Part shown: in pieces, positions 1-9,227 of the stretch
Position numbering within the stretch: the first letter of the stretch is position 1
Layout: each line of letters opens with the position of its first letter
The notes under the pieces: generated by a model
What the model was told of the DNA's origin: nothing
Databases searched by the model: none
The model's input: the letters and a program-made list of their open reading frames with translations, nothing else
Source: Thermodesulforhabdaceae bacterium
GTDB taxonomy: Bacteria > Desulfobacterota > Syntrophobacteria > Syntrophobacterales > Thermodesulforhabdaceae
Assembly: GCA_037482015.1 (NCBI GenBank)
Contig: JBBFKT010000001.1
Span: forward strand, 310,001-374,000
DNA length: 64,000 nucleotides
Reading direction: 5' to 3'
Translations under genes and position numbers: made by a program

Positions 1-869
1 AGGTTGCTCATAACCGTTGCTACTACCGTGCGGTTTGGAAGCTTATCCTCTCGGATCATTTGTTCAGCGCATATAGCCATTAGAAAATCTCCATCGAGAA
101 TGTTACCCTTTTCATCCGCCATGATAACTCTGTCCGCATCGCCGTCAAAGGCAATACCTGCATCGGCACCATGTTGTCTGACTAGTTCAGCCATGTGCTC
201 TGGAAATAGTGCTCCACAACGGTCGTTTATGTTTCTTCCATCAGGCTGGACTCCTGTAGCGATGACTGTAGCTCCAAGTTCCTGAAACACAAGCGGAGCT
301 ACTCTATAAGAAGCTCCGTGAGCGCAATCTACCACCAGCTTTAAACCTTCAAGGCTCAACTCGGAAGGAAAGGTGTGCTTCAAAAAAACAATATAACGTC
401 CCTGGACATCCTCGATCCGTTTGGCTCTCCCAATATGATCAAAGGAAGCAAAAGCAATGGAACCGAAATTAAGAACTATATTTTCAAGTTTTTCTTCAAT
501 CTCATCAGGCAATTTGTAGCCATCGCTTCCAAAGATCTTTATGCCGTTGTATTCGTATGGATTATGGGAAGCGGATATAACTATCCCGGCGTCGGCTCTC
601 ATGTCCCTTGTTATGAAAGCAATACCTGGTGTAGGGAGAGGACCCACCAGGAATACATCAACACCCATGGAACATATTCCGGACGTCATGGCATATTCTA
701 ACATATAACCAGAAAGCCGAGTGTCCTTACCGATGAGAATTTTGGGGTGATGGGTATTATTTCTTAGCACTGAAGCCACAGCGGATCCCACCTTCATGGC
801 GATTTCTGCAGTGATAGGGTAAGCATTAGCAATGCCTCGAATTCCATCCGTGCCAAACAATTTCCCCAT
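1..869 (-). CDS. glmM: phosphoglucosamine mutase, 3' part outside window
   Basis: GlmM interconverts glucosamine-6-phosphate and glucosamine-1-phosphate in the cytoplasm on the way to UDP-GlcNAc for peptidoglycan and LPS. The reading frame begins [12 protein letters not shown], the standard GlmM N-terminus, and carries the phosphoserine loop [12 protein letters not shown] at about residues 98-109, where the catalytic Ser is phosphorylated. About 289 of the usual 450 residues are present; the end visible at the window edge reads TVVATVMSN, as in the family. The start has only a modest upstream GGAG-like stretch (AAAGGAGAT). It is the last gene of an ftsH-folP-glmM run, the order known from many proteobacteria. 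The identification is safe; the C-terminus cannot be judged. Confidence 0.95.
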   Translation of the reverse strand, partial: MGKLFGTDGIRGIANAYPITAEIAMKVGSAVASVLRNNTHHPKILIGKDTRLSGYMLEYAMTSGICSMGVDVFLVGPLPTPGIAFITRDMRADAGIVISASHNPYEYNGIKIFGSDGYKLPDEIEEKLENIVLNFGSIAFASFDHIGRAKRIEDVQGRYIVFLKHTFPSELSLEGLKLVVDCAHGASYRVAPLVFQELGATVIATGVQPDGRNINDRCGALFPEHMAELVRQHGADAGIAFDGDADRVIMADEKGNILDGDFLMAICAEQMIREDKLPNRTVVATVMSN

Positions 870-1007
870 TGTTTATCTCCTTTGGCTCTTTTTGCACTGC
901 GATTTAGCATCCGTTGAATAAGGAAAATGGTTGCTTCCCACTGGGAAATTCAGAATAAACAAGCATAGAGATAAATATAGAATTTCCACTCCCCATAGAA
1001 GGCCTTT

Positions 1008-1886
1008 TTACGTATTCTCCTCGAAAAAACCTGCCCGAATGGCATCAGCCATTCTAATGGCATCTATCTGAAAGGCTACGTCATGGACTCTAACAATGTG
1101 AGCCCCGGCTATAATCCCAACAGTGTTGGCTACAGCAGTTCCTAGTTCTCGTTCTTCTACTGAACGGTTCAGAACAGTTCCGATGAATCTTTTTCTTGAA
1201 AGTCCTAACAGTATCGGTCTTTCTAATGTGTTAAAAACGGCAAGATCTCTAATAAGTCGTAAATTATGGGTTACCGTTTTGCCGAAACCAATACCAGGGT
1301 CAATAATTATTTGTTCTCGCGCTACACTGTTTTTTGCCGCATACTCAATCCGTTCCTGTAAAAATCCCAAAATTTCGCCAAATAGACAGTCGTAATGAGG
1401 CTTCTGTTGCATTGTTTTAGGTGTTCCGAGCATATGCATAAGCACTACCGGAACACCGTATTCAGCAACCACTTTAACCATCTCTGGATCAAACCTGAGA
1501 GCGCTAACATCGTTTACTATATCGGCTCCTGCCGCAATGGCTCTTTTAACCACTTCTGCTTTGGTGGTGTCAATGGAAATAGGAATATCCGAAAATTCTC
1601 TTATAGCTTCAATAACCGGGATAGTTCTGGCGAGTTCTTCTTCAAGCGTTATTGGATCGGAAAAGGGACGGGTAGATTCGCCCCCGATATCGATTATGTC
1701 TGCTCCCGCATCGATAATTTCTCGGGCCCTTTCTACGGCTCTATCAATTCCATAAAATTTTCCGCCATCTGAAAAGGAATCGGGAGTAACGTTCAGAACA
1801 CCCATGACATAAGTTCTATCGCCAAGAGCTAGTTCTCTTCCTCTAGGGAGACTTATCTTGTAAGACTTTCTCTCCGCAATGAACAA
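1008..1886 (-). CDS. folP: dihydropteroate synthase
   Basis: FolP condenses 6-hydroxymethyl-dihydropterin pyrophosphate with p-aminobenzoate to dihydropteroate, in cytoplasmic folate synthesis. The 292-residue frame has the family signatures GVLNVTPDSFSDGG (about 29-42), DIIDIGGESTRP (about 63-74), IIDPGIGFGK (about 193-202) and GLSRKRFIG (about 228-236), in the correct order for the TIM barrel. The start is a TTG, eight bases after AAGGAGGG, which is a much better ribosome site than any downstream ATG has. It lies between ftsH and glmM on the same strand with short gaps, so co-transcription is likely. No anomalies were seen in the conserved motifs. Confidence 0.95.
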   Translation of the reverse strand: MFIAERKSYKISLPRGRELALGDRTYVMGVLNVTPDSFSDGGKFYGIDRAVERAREIIDAGADIIDIGGESTRPFSDPITLEEELARTIPVIEAIREFSDIPISIDTTKAEVVKRAIAAGADIVNDVSALRFDPEMVKVVAEYGVPVVLMHMLGTPKTMQQKPHYDCLFGEILGFLQERIEYAAKNSVAREQIIIDPGIGFGKTVTHNLRLIRDLAVFNTLERPILLGLSRKRFIGTVLNRSVEERELGTAVANTVGIIAGAHIVRVHDVAFQIDAIRMADAIRAGFFEENT

Positions 1887-1967
1887 CTTTTTGTCCCTCC
1901 TTGTTTAGATTCATTATCGGCCTTCAGAAATCCAATACCGCGGGAAAGATTCTTGCCTTTGTTCATC

Positions 1968-3803
1968 CTACGCAGATTGAGAATCTTCCTTGGATGTTGC
2001 CGAAATGAGACCTGGTTTTATGCTTTCAATTATTCGATCGATGTCTCTCTTTTGAAGCGTTTCCTTTTCCAGTAGTTCTTGAGCAATAGCATGGAGGATG
2101 TTCAAATTTTCAGTAAGAAGATTCTTCGCTTTTTCGTAACAACCTTCCACGATGGATCGCACTTCTCGATCGATTTCTATAGCTGTCTGTTCGCTGTAGT
2201 CTTGGTGTCGGGCGATTTCTCTTCCGAGAAAGATGTGCTCTTCACGTTTTCCGAATGTAAGCGGTCCGAGTTTTTCACTCATGCCCCATTCGCACACCAT
2301 ACGTCGAGCTATGGAAGTTGCTCGCTCAATGTCGTTAGCGGCTCCTGTGGTCTGCTTGTTCAGCACAATTTCTTCGGCAACTCGCCCCCCCATAAGAATA
2401 CAGATGCTGTTAAAAAGGTATTCTTTCGAATAGGTGTGTCGATCATTTTCTGGCAACTGTTGAGTAAGTCCCAAAGCCCGTCCTCTTGGGATAATTGTAA
2501 CCTTGTGTATTGGGTCTGTTTCGGGAAGGAGTCTTGCCACCAGAGCGTGTCCTGCTTCGTGATAAGCTGTAGTTTTCTTCTCTTCTTCACTCAGCACTAT
2601 GCTCTTTCGTTCAAGCCCCATTAGCACCTTGTCTTTCGCCTCTTCAAAATCTTCCATTTCAATTACTTCCTTGTTCTTGCGAGCAGCCAAAAGCGCCGCT
2701 TCGTTGACGAGGTTTTCCAGGTCGGCGCCGGAAAATCCGGGAGTGCCTTTAGCTATGGTTCGCACATCCACATCTGGTGCAAGCGGTTTATTCTTGAGAT
2801 GAACCTTAAGAATGCTTTCTCTACCGTTAATATCCGGCACAGGAACAACAACCTGGCGATCGAACCGCCCTGGTCGAAGAAGAGCAGGATCGAGAACGTC
2901 AGGTCTATTGGTTGCCGCTATCAAGATTACGCCTTCGCTAGATTCAAACCCGTCCATTTCAACAAGGAGTTGGTTTAGAGTCTGCTCTCGTTCGTCATGA
3001 CCACCACCAAGTCCTGCTCCACGCTGGCGCCCTACAGCATCGATCTCATCAATAAATATGATGCAAGGAGCATGTTTCTTTCCTTGATAGAAAAGATCCC
3101 TTACTCGAGCGGCGCCAACTCCCACAAACATCTCCACAAAGTCCGATCCGCTTATGCTAAGAAATGGCACACCAGCCTCACCAGCAATGGCTTTTGCAAG
3201 AAGAGTTTTACCTGTGCCAGGAGAACCCACGAGAAGTACACCTTTGGGAATTCTTCCACCGAGTTTGGTAAATTTCTTGGGATCTTTGAGAAATTCGACA
3301 ATTTCCTGGAGTTCCTGTTTGGCTTCATCAACTCCCGCCACGTCTGCAAAAGTTACTTTTGTCATTCCTTCGTGGACGAGGCGAGCTCGGCTCCTTCCAA
3401 AACTCATTGCCTTACCACCACCTGCTTGCATCTGGCGCATGAAGAAAACCCACACTCCAATAAGCACAATCATAGGGAGCCAGCTCACAAGGATTGTCAT
3501 ATACCATGGAGAATCCTCTTTCGGTTTGGCGGTAATCTCCACGGAATGTTTCCTCAGGATGTTAATTAGCCCAGCATCTTCAGGGGCGTAGGTCTTAAAT
3601 GGTTTCCCATCAATGAAGGCTCCGGATACGTTATTACCCTGGATCGTCACCTGCACAACTCGACCCTTTTCCACAGCATCAAGAAAAGCGCTATAGGATA
3701 CTTCAAAGTCGCTATGCTGGGGCTTGTTAAACACATTGAAAAGAAATACCACCATAAGAGTGATGGTTAACCAGAGAGCAAGATTCTTATAGAACGGATT
3801 CAA
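1968..3803 (-). CDS. ftsH: ATP-dependent zinc metalloprotease FtsH
   Basis: FtsH is the inner-membrane AAA+ protease that extracts and degrades membrane and short-lived cytosolic proteins. The protein shows an N-terminal membrane helix ([15 protein letters not shown]), a periplasmic segment, a second helix (about 100-120), Walker A GSPGTGKT (about 195), Walker [12 protein letters not shown], the SRH region with [21 protein letters not shown], and the zinc site HEAGH near residue 418. An open frame extends 44 codons further upstream, but the TTG chosen here (protein begins LNPFYKN) is preceded by AAAGGAGG nine bases away and matches the family N-terminus; the extension looks like leader sequence. 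First gene of the ftsH-folP-glmM group. Confidence 0.93.
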   Translation of the reverse strand: MNPFYKNLALWLTITLMVVFLFNVFNKPQHSDFEVSYSAFLDAVEKGRVVQVTIQGNNVSGAFIDGKPFKTYAPEDAGLINILRKHSVEITAKPKEDSPWYMTILVSWLPMIVLIGVWVFFMRQMQAGGGKAMSFGRSRARLVHEGMTKVTFADVAGVDEAKQELQEIVEFLKDPKKFTKLGGRIPKGVLLVGSPGTGKTLLAKAIAGEAGVPFLSISGSDFVEMFVGVGAARVRDLFYQGKKHAPCIIFIDEIDAVGRQRGAGLGGGHDEREQTLNQLLVEMDGFESSEGVILIAATNRPDVLDPALLRPGRFDRQVVVPVPDINGRESILKVHLKNKPLAPDVDVRTIAKGTPGFSGADLENLVNEAALLAARKNKEVIEMEDFEEAKDKVLMGLERKSIVLSEEEKKTTAYHEAGHALVARLLPETDPIHKVTIIPRGRALGLTQQLPENDRHTYSKEYLFNSICILMGGRVAEEIVLNKQTTGAANDIERATSIARRMVCEWGMSEKLGPLTFGKREEHIFLGREIARHQDYSEQTAIEIDREVRSIVEGCYEKAKNLLTENLNILHAIAQELLEKETLQKRDIDRIIESIKPGLISATSKEDSQSA

Positions 3804-3968
3804 AGCGTAAAACCTCCTTTTCGTTTTTGCTTTTGCTGTGTCCTTTACGGACTCCTTACATATAATATCATAATGCTTTTCCAGCACACGAGCCAAGAGG
3901 ATGGTGTTTCTGGAAAAACTAATTTTAAGCGCCAAAGATGAAACTCTTCAATGATTTTTTACTGCATA

Positions 3969-3990
3969 AAAATTGTAACCCAACAATTTT
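3969..3990. promoter_or_regulatory. inverted repeat between ftsH and the DUF6125 gene
   Basis: AAAATTG and CAATTTT form a 7-bp inverted repeat with an 8-base gap in the divergent region between ftsH and the gene at 4098. It could be an operator for either gene. No protein can be assigned to it, and AT-rich repeats of this size also arise by chance. Confidence 0.25.
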
Positions 3991-4097
3991 ATAGCTTCTT
4001 TCTTGACGACCGTTCAGAATCTTTTTACTTTGAGCAAAACGAAGTTTGTCAAGGTCGAATTCGTTTGAAACTAACCTGACAGGATAGGAGAGTGGCT

Positions 4098-4841
4098 ATG
4101 AGCGAGTATGAGTATCACAAAAATGTTTCGAAGGATGTTTTGATTCGATGGATCATGGACGGATTGAGACGAACCATTGTTCACTATGGTTGCTGGTTCC
4201 GTGAAGTGGATTATCAGGTCGGTATAAAAAAAGCCGTGGAAGTAGAACATGAAGCGGGAGATCTTTCCTGGAGCATTACCGTCCAGAGACTATCGAAAGT
4301 GCTTGGTTTTGAAGTGGAAGATGGTGTTCCTGTGGCTCTTAAAAACAAGACAGAAAAAGAACTCTGGGAGATCCTTGATGCTGTCTGTGTCAATTGGCTT
4401 GCAAATGACGGGGTCTGGTTTCAAGCTGTAGAAAAGGTTTACGGAATGGATTATGCGAAGCGCTGTAACGATACTTGCTGGACGCGATTTTCGCCCTATG
4501 AAGCCTATCGTATCAAAAAACTTATCGGACTTTCTGACTTGCCAGGGCTTGACGGGTTGAAGAAGGCTCTTAGTTTCAGACTCTATGCTCGGATTAATAA
4601 ACAGTCCATCGAGGATGTGGATGAAAAAAGCTTCATTTTCCGCATGAATGAATGTCGGGTTCAAGTAGCCAGAAAACGTAAAGGACTTCCAGACTATCCC
4701 TGCAAATCTGCTGGTCTTGTTGAGTATCCTACCTTTGCTGAGATGATTGATCCACGGATCCGCACAGAGTGTGTTGGTTGCCCACCAGATGAACACCCCG
4801 AAGACTGGTGGTGCGCCTGGAAGTTTACGCTCGTGGAATAA
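4098..4841 (+). CDS. DUF6125-like cytosolic protein of unknown function
   Basis: About 247 residues, rich in Trp and Cys, with no signal peptide or membrane segment. The N-terminal half (LIRWIMDGLRRTIVHYGCWFREV) and the C-terminal CVGCPPDEHP followed by WWCAWKF resemble the DUF6125 family, whose members often sit beside fatty acyl-CoA ligases in delta-type proteobacteria; the function is not known. The CxxC plus later Cys might bind a metal or Fe-S cluster, which is inference. The ATG at 4098 is chosen over the GTG at 4092 because GGAG lies seven bases before the ATG. The acyl-CoA ligase follows about 100 bases later on the same strand, so a shared pathway is plausible. Confidence 0.7.
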   Translation: MSEYEYHKNVSKDVLIRWIMDGLRRTIVHYGCWFREVDYQVGIKKAVEVEHEAGDLSWSITVQRLSKVLGFEVEDGVPVALKNKTEKELWEILDAVCVNWLANDGVWFQAVEKVYGMDYAKRCNDTCWTRFSPYEAYRIKKLIGLSDLPGLDGLKKALSFRLYARINKQSIEDVDEKSFIFRMNECRVQVARKRKGLPDYPCKSAGLVEYPTFAEMIDPRIRTECVGCPPDEHPEDWWCAWKFTLVE

Positions 4842-4945
4842 TCGTTCTACAGTCTTAATAAGCTGTGAGGAAAAAGGGTTTTTATGAGCAAGATTTGTAA
4901 AAATAGATGGCATCTCTTGATGACTAAAAAGATGGAGGAGCCACC

Positions 4946-6601
4946 ATGAAAGAATTTCCGCCTTTTACATCTAAAGAGCGTGAACTTTTTAATTCCCTTG
5001 GCCCAGAAACAGTTCAGTTTTTAAGACGCCGCTACAATAGGATTACTCGCTGGGTTGTGGCAGATCTTGTTCACAGAAGTGCCTATCGCTATCCAAACAA
5101 ACCTGCTCTTATCTTCGATGATACAACTTTTACTTATTCTCAACTCGACGAAGCCATAAACCGTGTAGCCAACGCTTTGCTTTCCCTTGGGCTTAAGCGA
5201 TACGACCGTGTTGCTATCCTGGCTCACAATACCACACACCATGTTCTCACCTGGCTTGGAACCGCAAAAGCTGGCGGTATTTATCTCGCCATCAATTATC
5301 TTCTGCGAGGAAAAGATATTGCCTACTGTATAAACCACTCGGAAGCCGAAATTTTTATTGTAGAAGATGCTCTTTACGATCTTGTAGCGGAGGCTCGCGA
5401 TCAAATGCCCGGTGTGCGCCACTGGATTTGGTCGAATCAGGGTTCGAAAATCCCCGCTCCGGATGGCTGGATAGATTTTGATTCCTGGATGGCGGGAGCG
5501 TCTTCCGAAGAGCCGGATGTTGATCTTTACATCGAGGACCCTGTGCAACTGGTTTACACGAGCGGAACGGAAGCTCTTCCAAAGGGAGTGGTGCTCACCA
5601 ATCAGTCACTCCTTGCAGAATATATGGGTTGTATAGTGGATGGAGAATACTCTACGGATGACATAAATCTCAACGCTCTTCCCATCTTCCATTGCGCTCA
5701 AAGGGATGTCTTTCTTACGCCATTTTTCTGGGTTGGAGCAACCAATATTTTGCTTCCCAAGGCTGACATTCCCGTAATTCTGGAATCTATAGAAAAATAC
5801 CGCGCAACGGTTTTCTTTGCACCACCCACCGTATGGATAGGAATGCTGAGACATCCTGACTTTGATAAACGTGATCTCTCTTCGCTTCAAAAAGGCTATT
5901 ATGGAGCATCAATTATGCCCGTTGAAGTGCTTAAAGAAATTCAGCGGCGTTTGCCTTCCTGTCAGCGACTTTATAACTACTACGGTCAAACAGAACTATC
6001 ACCTTATCACACTATCCTCAAACCGGCTGATCAGCTTCGTAAACCCGGTTCTGCGGGAATGGGTGGGCTTAATATGGAAACTGCTCTTCTTGATGATTTT
6101 TGCAATCCGATTGAAGGACCGGGCATTCCGGGAGAAATCTGCGGTAGGGGACCCCACGCGATGCTTATGTATTTCAAGGATCCCGATAAGACCGATGAGG
6201 CTATGAAAGGCGGCTGGTTCCATTCGGGAGACGTGGGCGTTTATGATGAGGATCGCTACATTACGGTGGTGGATCGCAAAAAAGACATGGTAAAGACGGG
6301 CGGCGAAAATGTTTCTACTCGCGAAGTAGAAGAGGTCATATACAAGGATCCCAGAGTCTCCGAGGTTGCGGTTATAGGACTACCTCATCCCAAATGGGTT
6401 GAAGCCGTTACAGCCGTTGTTGTCCCAAAACCTGGTCAGACGATTCGTGAGGAAGAAATTTTCGAACTTTGTAAGAAAGAGCTTGCTGGCTTTAAGGTTC
6501 CAAAGGCTGTTATTGTTATGGAATCGCTTCCAAAGACTCCAACTGGAAAAATCTTGAAGAGAGACCTTCGCAAAGCCTATCAGGATTTCTTTTCTAAGTA
6601 A
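4946..6601 (+). CDS. long-chain fatty acid--CoA ligase (AMP-forming)
   Basis: Member of the ANL adenylating superfamily: activates a fatty acid with ATP to the acyl-AMP and then forms the acyl-CoA thioester in the cytosol. Of the 551 residues, the A3 phosphate loop YTSGTEALPKGV lies near 206, the A5 region NYYGQTE near 347, the A7 region GWFHSGDVG near 426, the hinge VDRKKDMVKTGGENVS near 446, and the A10 lysine motif PTGKILKRDLR at the C-terminus. The A3 loop has EALPKG in place of the more usual TGxPKG, a variant I associate with ligases of sulfate-reducing and syntrophic bacteria. A clean GGAGG precedes the ATG. The neighbour at 4098 suggests a two-gene unit. Substrate chain length cannot be read from sequence. 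Confidence 0.88.
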   Translation: MKEFPPFTSKERELFNSLGPETVQFLRRRYNRITRWVVADLVHRSAYRYPNKPALIFDDTTFTYSQLDEAINRVANALLSLGLKRYDRVAILAHNTTHHVLTWLGTAKAGGIYLAINYLLRGKDIAYCINHSEAEIFIVEDALYDLVAEARDQMPGVRHWIWSNQGSKIPAPDGWIDFDSWMAGASSEEPDVDLYIEDPVQLVYTSGTEALPKGVVLTNQSLLAEYMGCIVDGEYSTDDINLNALPIFHCAQRDVFLTPFFWVGATNILLPKADIPVILESIEKYRATVFFAPPTVWIGMLRHPDFDKRDLSSLQKGYYGASIMPVEVLKEIQRRLPSCQRLYNYYGQTELSPYHTILKPADQLRKPGSAGMGGLNMETALLDDFCNPIEGPGIPGEICGRGPHAMLMYFKDPDKTDEAMKGGWFHSGDVGVYDEDRYITVVDRKKDMVKTGGENVSTREVEEVIYKDPRVSEVAVIGLPHPKWVEAVTAVVVPKPGQTIREEEIFELCKKELAGFKVPKAVIVMESLPKTPTGKILKRDLRKAYQDFFSK

Positions 6602-6638
6602 GGACCTGAAGTTTTTCGCCCCTTGAAATCACTCCCTG

Positions 6639-6672
6639 GAGGCAATCGCTAGCGGTTGCCTCTAACGTTTTA
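6639..6672 (+). terminator. possible intrinsic terminator after the acyl-CoA ligase
   Basis: GAGGCAA and TTGCCTC form a 7-bp stem around a CGCTAGCG core, followed by TAACGTTTT. The U-tract is interrupted, so termination may be weak. Confidence 0.45.
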
Positions 6673-6687
6673 TAAGTAGCATAATTG

Positions 6688-6711
6688 CAACATAAAGTGA
6701 TTACTATGTTG
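6688..6711. promoter_or_regulatory. inverted repeat upstream of the NifX/Fe-S cluster
   Basis: CAACATA and TATGTTG form a perfect 7-bp inverted repeat with 10 bases between the arms, about 120 bases before the first gene of the cluster. The spacing fits a dimeric regulator's operator. No regulator is identified. Confidence 0.3.
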
Positions 6712-6827
6712 TCGTTATGCGACTATCTCTTTCTAAAAAACCTTTAAAATCCTACACTGGCCGTCTTGGCACAAAATATGCCTTCACATGTTTACGCCAG
6801 AAGATCAACAAAAAGCGAGGTTATCTT

Positions 6828-7475
6828 ATGGTCGAAACTTTAACTCAAAAGGTGGTAACAAAAGGAGCTTTTACGGTATGGAACGGGATCATCTCTCCGG
6901 TTTGTGACGTCGCTAAGATAGCAATCCTCGTGGGATTGTCTTCTGATAGACACATTGTGGAACAGGAAGAAAGAGATCTACCAGAAGAAAGCTTCAGCAA
7001 GGTAAAGTCTCTCTTGGAATGGAACGTAAACGAACTTATCTGCGGTGCTATCTCAAAACATCTTTACTGGCTTATTGAATCTCACGGTATTCGGGTTATT
7101 CCTTTCATTTCGGGATCCTACGAAGAAGTGGTTGCCGCCTGGGTTGAAGGGAAAATCAGGAGTAACCGTTTTGTTATGCCGGGCTGCTGTAAAAAACGGT
7201 GGATGTGGAATGTAGCCTGGGGTGTGAGTGTTCCCGGAAAGGAGAAGACAATGCCTAATGGACAGCAGGGTCAGGGGGGTAGAGGAAGAGGAATGGGTAG
7301 AGGACGAGGGCAAGGTGGAGCAGGAAGCGGTCCTCGACGGCAGGGAATGGGAGGTGGACCTGGTGGCTTTTGCATATGCCCTAAGTGTGGCCACAGAGAA
7401 CCTCACAAACGAGGTGTTCCCTGTGTTGAAGAAAAATGCCCTGTTTGTGGTTCGGAAATGGTTAGAGAAATGTGA
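6828..7475 (+). CDS. NifX/NifB-type domain fused to Gly/Arg-rich linker and zinc ribbon
   Basis: The first ~140 residues resemble the dinitrogenase iron-molybdenum cofactor (NifX/NifB C-terminal) fold, ending in a region like other cluster members ([21 protein letters not shown]). A glycine/arginine-rich stretch of about 40 residues follows, then a four-Cys ribbon CICPKCGH ... CPVCGSEM with an extra Cys pair between. The ATG at 6828 has GAGG eight bases upstream; the open frame extends 37 codons earlier without a ribosome site. At 7251 an in-frame ATG is preceded by AAAGGAG, so the Gly-rich/zinc-ribbon part may also be made separately. First gene of the cluster that includes two MinD-type Fe-S ATPases, as in ORP loci of sulfate reducers. 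Confidence 0.7.
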   Translation: MVETLTQKVVTKGAFTVWNGIISPVCDVAKIAILVGLSSDRHIVEQEERDLPEESFSKVKSLLEWNVNELICGAISKHLYWLIESHGIRVIPFISGSYEEVVAAWVEGKIRSNRFVMPGCCKKRWMWNVAWGVSVPGKEKTMPNGQQGQGGRGRGMGRGRGQGGAGSGPRRQGMGGGPGGFCICPKCGHREPHKRGVPCVEEKCPVCGSEMVREM

Positions 7476-7534
7476 TCGAAATTGCTCCTGGGAAGAGAGG
7501 AGCGCAAATATAAATCGATAGGAGGTGGCAAATT

Positions 7535-7888
7535 ATGCCAGGAGGAGATCGCACGGGTCCATGGGGACTTGGTCCCATGACGGGTAGAGCAGCGGGCTTT
7601 TGTGCCGGTTATGGAATGCCCGGTTTTATGAATCCCATACCTGGAAGAGGCTTCTGGGGATGGGGCTGGCGAAGAGGCGGTCGTGGATTAGGCTGGGGAA
7701 GAGGTTTTAGACATCGATGGTTCTACCGTGGGTGGTATTCTTCCCCTTTCGCCTGGGGCTGGGGAGAAGTTTCTTCCCCAGAAGATAGGAAGGCGTTCCT
7801 GAAGGATCAACTCCAAGCGCTAAATGATGAAATGGAAGCTATTCGCCGGGAACTAGAATTGCTCGAAAAAGGTGCTGAAGAAAAGTAG
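7535..7888 (+). CDS. DUF5320 domain protein
   Basis: Small protein of 117 residues starting MPGGDRTGPWGLGPMTGRAA, the typical DUF5320 opening (PxGDxTGPxGxGPxTGRxxGxC), followed by a Gly/Trp/Arg-rich middle and a charged helical tail (residues about 85-117) likely to form a coiled coil. The biochemical role of the family is unknown; members recur next to NifX-type proteins and MinD-like Fe-S ATPases, which is also the setting here. Ribosome site GGAGG lies eight bases before the ATG. A strong hairpin with a T-run follows, so this gene closes the first transcription unit of the cluster. Confidence 0.8.
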   Translation: MPGGDRTGPWGLGPMTGRAAGFCAGYGMPGFMNPIPGRGFWGWGWRRGGRGLGWGRGFRHRWFYRGWYSSPFAWGWGEVSSPEDRKAFLKDQLQALNDEMEAIRRELELLEKGAEEK

Positions 7889-7897
7889 ATAAGCTTT

Positions 7898-7940
7898 GGG
7901 TAGAGGCGATCACCAAAGTCGTCTCTACCCGTTTTGTTTT
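7898..7940 (+). terminator. intrinsic terminator
   Basis: GGGTAGAG ... CTCTACCC forms a GC-rich stem, extended inside by GCGA/TCGT, followed by GTTTTGTTTT. It lies just after the DUF5320 gene and before the next NifX-type gene. Confidence 0.75.
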
Positions 7941-8004
7941 CGGTGAGACGTAATTATTGGTTAGCGAATTGTAGCATACACCTGGTCAGAAGGAGAAGAC
8001 CGGC

Positions 8005-8364
8005 ATGAAAATCGCCATTACGACAACAGGAAAAGATCTTAACTCACCCTTGTGTGAACGCTTTGGAAGAACCCCGTTCTTCATGGTTTATGATACGGAA
8101 TCGGACTCCTTTGAGGTCTTTGATAACTCCGTAAATCTCAATGCACCCCAGGGAGCCGGCTTGCAGACTGCTCAAAACATAGCCCGTCAAGGGGTTTCCT
8201 GTGTTATCACGGGGCATTGTGGTCCCAAGGCTTTCTTCGTTCTGCAAAAGGCTGGCATTAAGGTCTTCCTTGCTCAGAATGTAACAGTAAAGGATGCAAT
8301 TGCCGCCTTAAAGGATGGTAAGCTTCAGGAAGCTAAAGCTCCCGATGTGGAGGGACACTGGTAA
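8005..8364 (+). CDS. NifX/NifB family Fe-Mo cofactor-type protein
   Basis: A stand-alone 119-residue NifX-like domain: MKIAITTTGKDLNSPLCERFGRTPFFMVYD, then QGAGLQTAQNIARQGVSCVITGHCGPKAFFVL. Family members bind metal-sulfur clusters; the orange protein ORP of sulfate reducers belongs here. The ATG overlaps nothing upstream and has AAGGAGAAGACCGGC before it. The TAA shares one base with the ATG of the next ATPase (A of TAA at 8364), so translation is coupled. What metal cluster it carries cannot be inferred. Confidence 0.85.
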   Translation: MKIAITTTGKDLNSPLCERFGRTPFFMVYDTESDSFEVFDNSVNLNAPQGAGLQTAQNIARQGVSCVITGHCGPKAFFVLQKAGIKVFLAQNVTVKDAIAALKDGKLQEAKAPDVEGHW

Positions 8365-9224
8365 TGGTTATCGCTGTAGCTTCCGGAAAAGGAGGAACAG
8401 GAAAAACAACCCTTGCAGTGAACCTGGCTTTCGTGGCTAATCCCAGACCTGTTCAGGTGCTCGACTGCGATGTGGAAGAACCCAACGTTCACCTCTTTCT
8501 GAAAGGACAAACGCTCGAAAGCAAGACCGTTTCCGTTACGATTCCATCAGTAGATGAAGAAAAATGTTCGGGTTGTGAAGAATGCAGTAATTTCTGCCAG
8601 TTTAAAGCTCTCGTTGTTATCGGGAAGACAGTCCTTGTCTTTCCAGAGCTATGCCACAGTTGTGGTGGCTGCCGGCTTATCTGTCCCGAAAAGACTATCG
8701 ACGAAGTGCCTCGCCCTATTGGCAAAGTAGAGACATTACAGGTTCAGAATGACCTGTTACTTATCTATGGAACTCTTTCTATCGGTGTTGCCATGGCTAC
8801 GCCCCTTATTAGGGAGGTTAAAAACTCAAGAGATCACGGTGCACCTCTTACTGTAATTGATTGTCCACCCGGGACTTCCTGTCCGGTTATAGAGTCCATC
8901 AAAGGGGCGGATGTGGTTCTTCTCGTGACCGAACCGACTCCTTTTGGGCTCCACGATCTAACTCTAGCCGTTGATACAGTCCGAGTTTTAGGAATTCCTT
9001 TTGGAGTGGTGATCAACAGAGCAGGCCAAAACTATCCTTCTCTTTACGAGTATCTTGAGAAAGAAAAAATTCCTCTTATTGGTGAAATCCCTCTGAATCG
9101 TGCTGTAGCTCAGGCTTATGCCAGAGGTGATTTAATAATCAACTCTGTGTCGGGTTACAGGGCTAAGATTGAAGAAATTTTTAGCAGATTAATAGATCTG
9201 GCAGAAAAGTCCAAAAGAGTGTGA
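8364..9224 (+). CDS. MinD/NBP35-type P-loop ATPase with inserted 2[4Fe-4S] ferredoxin
   Basis: SIMIBI-class ATPase of 286 residues. The deviant Walker A GKGGTGKTT is at about 8-16, followed by LDCDVEEPNVHLFL, then an inserted ferredoxin segment with CSGCEECSNFC (about 68-78) and CHSCGGCRLIC (about 96-106), then DCPPGTSCP (about 170) and the adenine-binding VVINRAGQNY. Such proteins are thought to load or move metal-sulfur clusters onto NifX-type partners and form part of the ORP complex in Desulfovibrio; that role is transferred by analogy. It directly abuts a NifX gene upstream and a paralogous ATPase downstream, suggesting a heterodimer. Confidence 0.88.
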   Translation: MVIAVASGKGGTGKTTLAVNLAFVANPRPVQVLDCDVEEPNVHLFLKGQTLESKTVSVTIPSVDEEKCSGCEECSNFCQFKALVVIGKTVLVFPELCHSCGGCRLICPEKTIDEVPRPIGKVETLQVQNDLLLIYGTLSIGVAMATPLIREVKNSRDHGAPLTVIDCPPGTSCPVIESIKGADVVLLVTEPTPFGLHDLTLAVDTVRVLGIPFGVVINRAGQNYPSLYEYLEKEKIPLIGEIPLNRAVAQAYARGDLIINSVSGYRAKIEEIFSRLIDLAEKSKRV

Positions 9225-9227
9225 ACT

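Noticed and set aside
2079-2624. 181-codon open frame opposite ftsH
   Set aside because: Shadow of ftsH on the other strand; the ftsH motifs are complete in the other frame.
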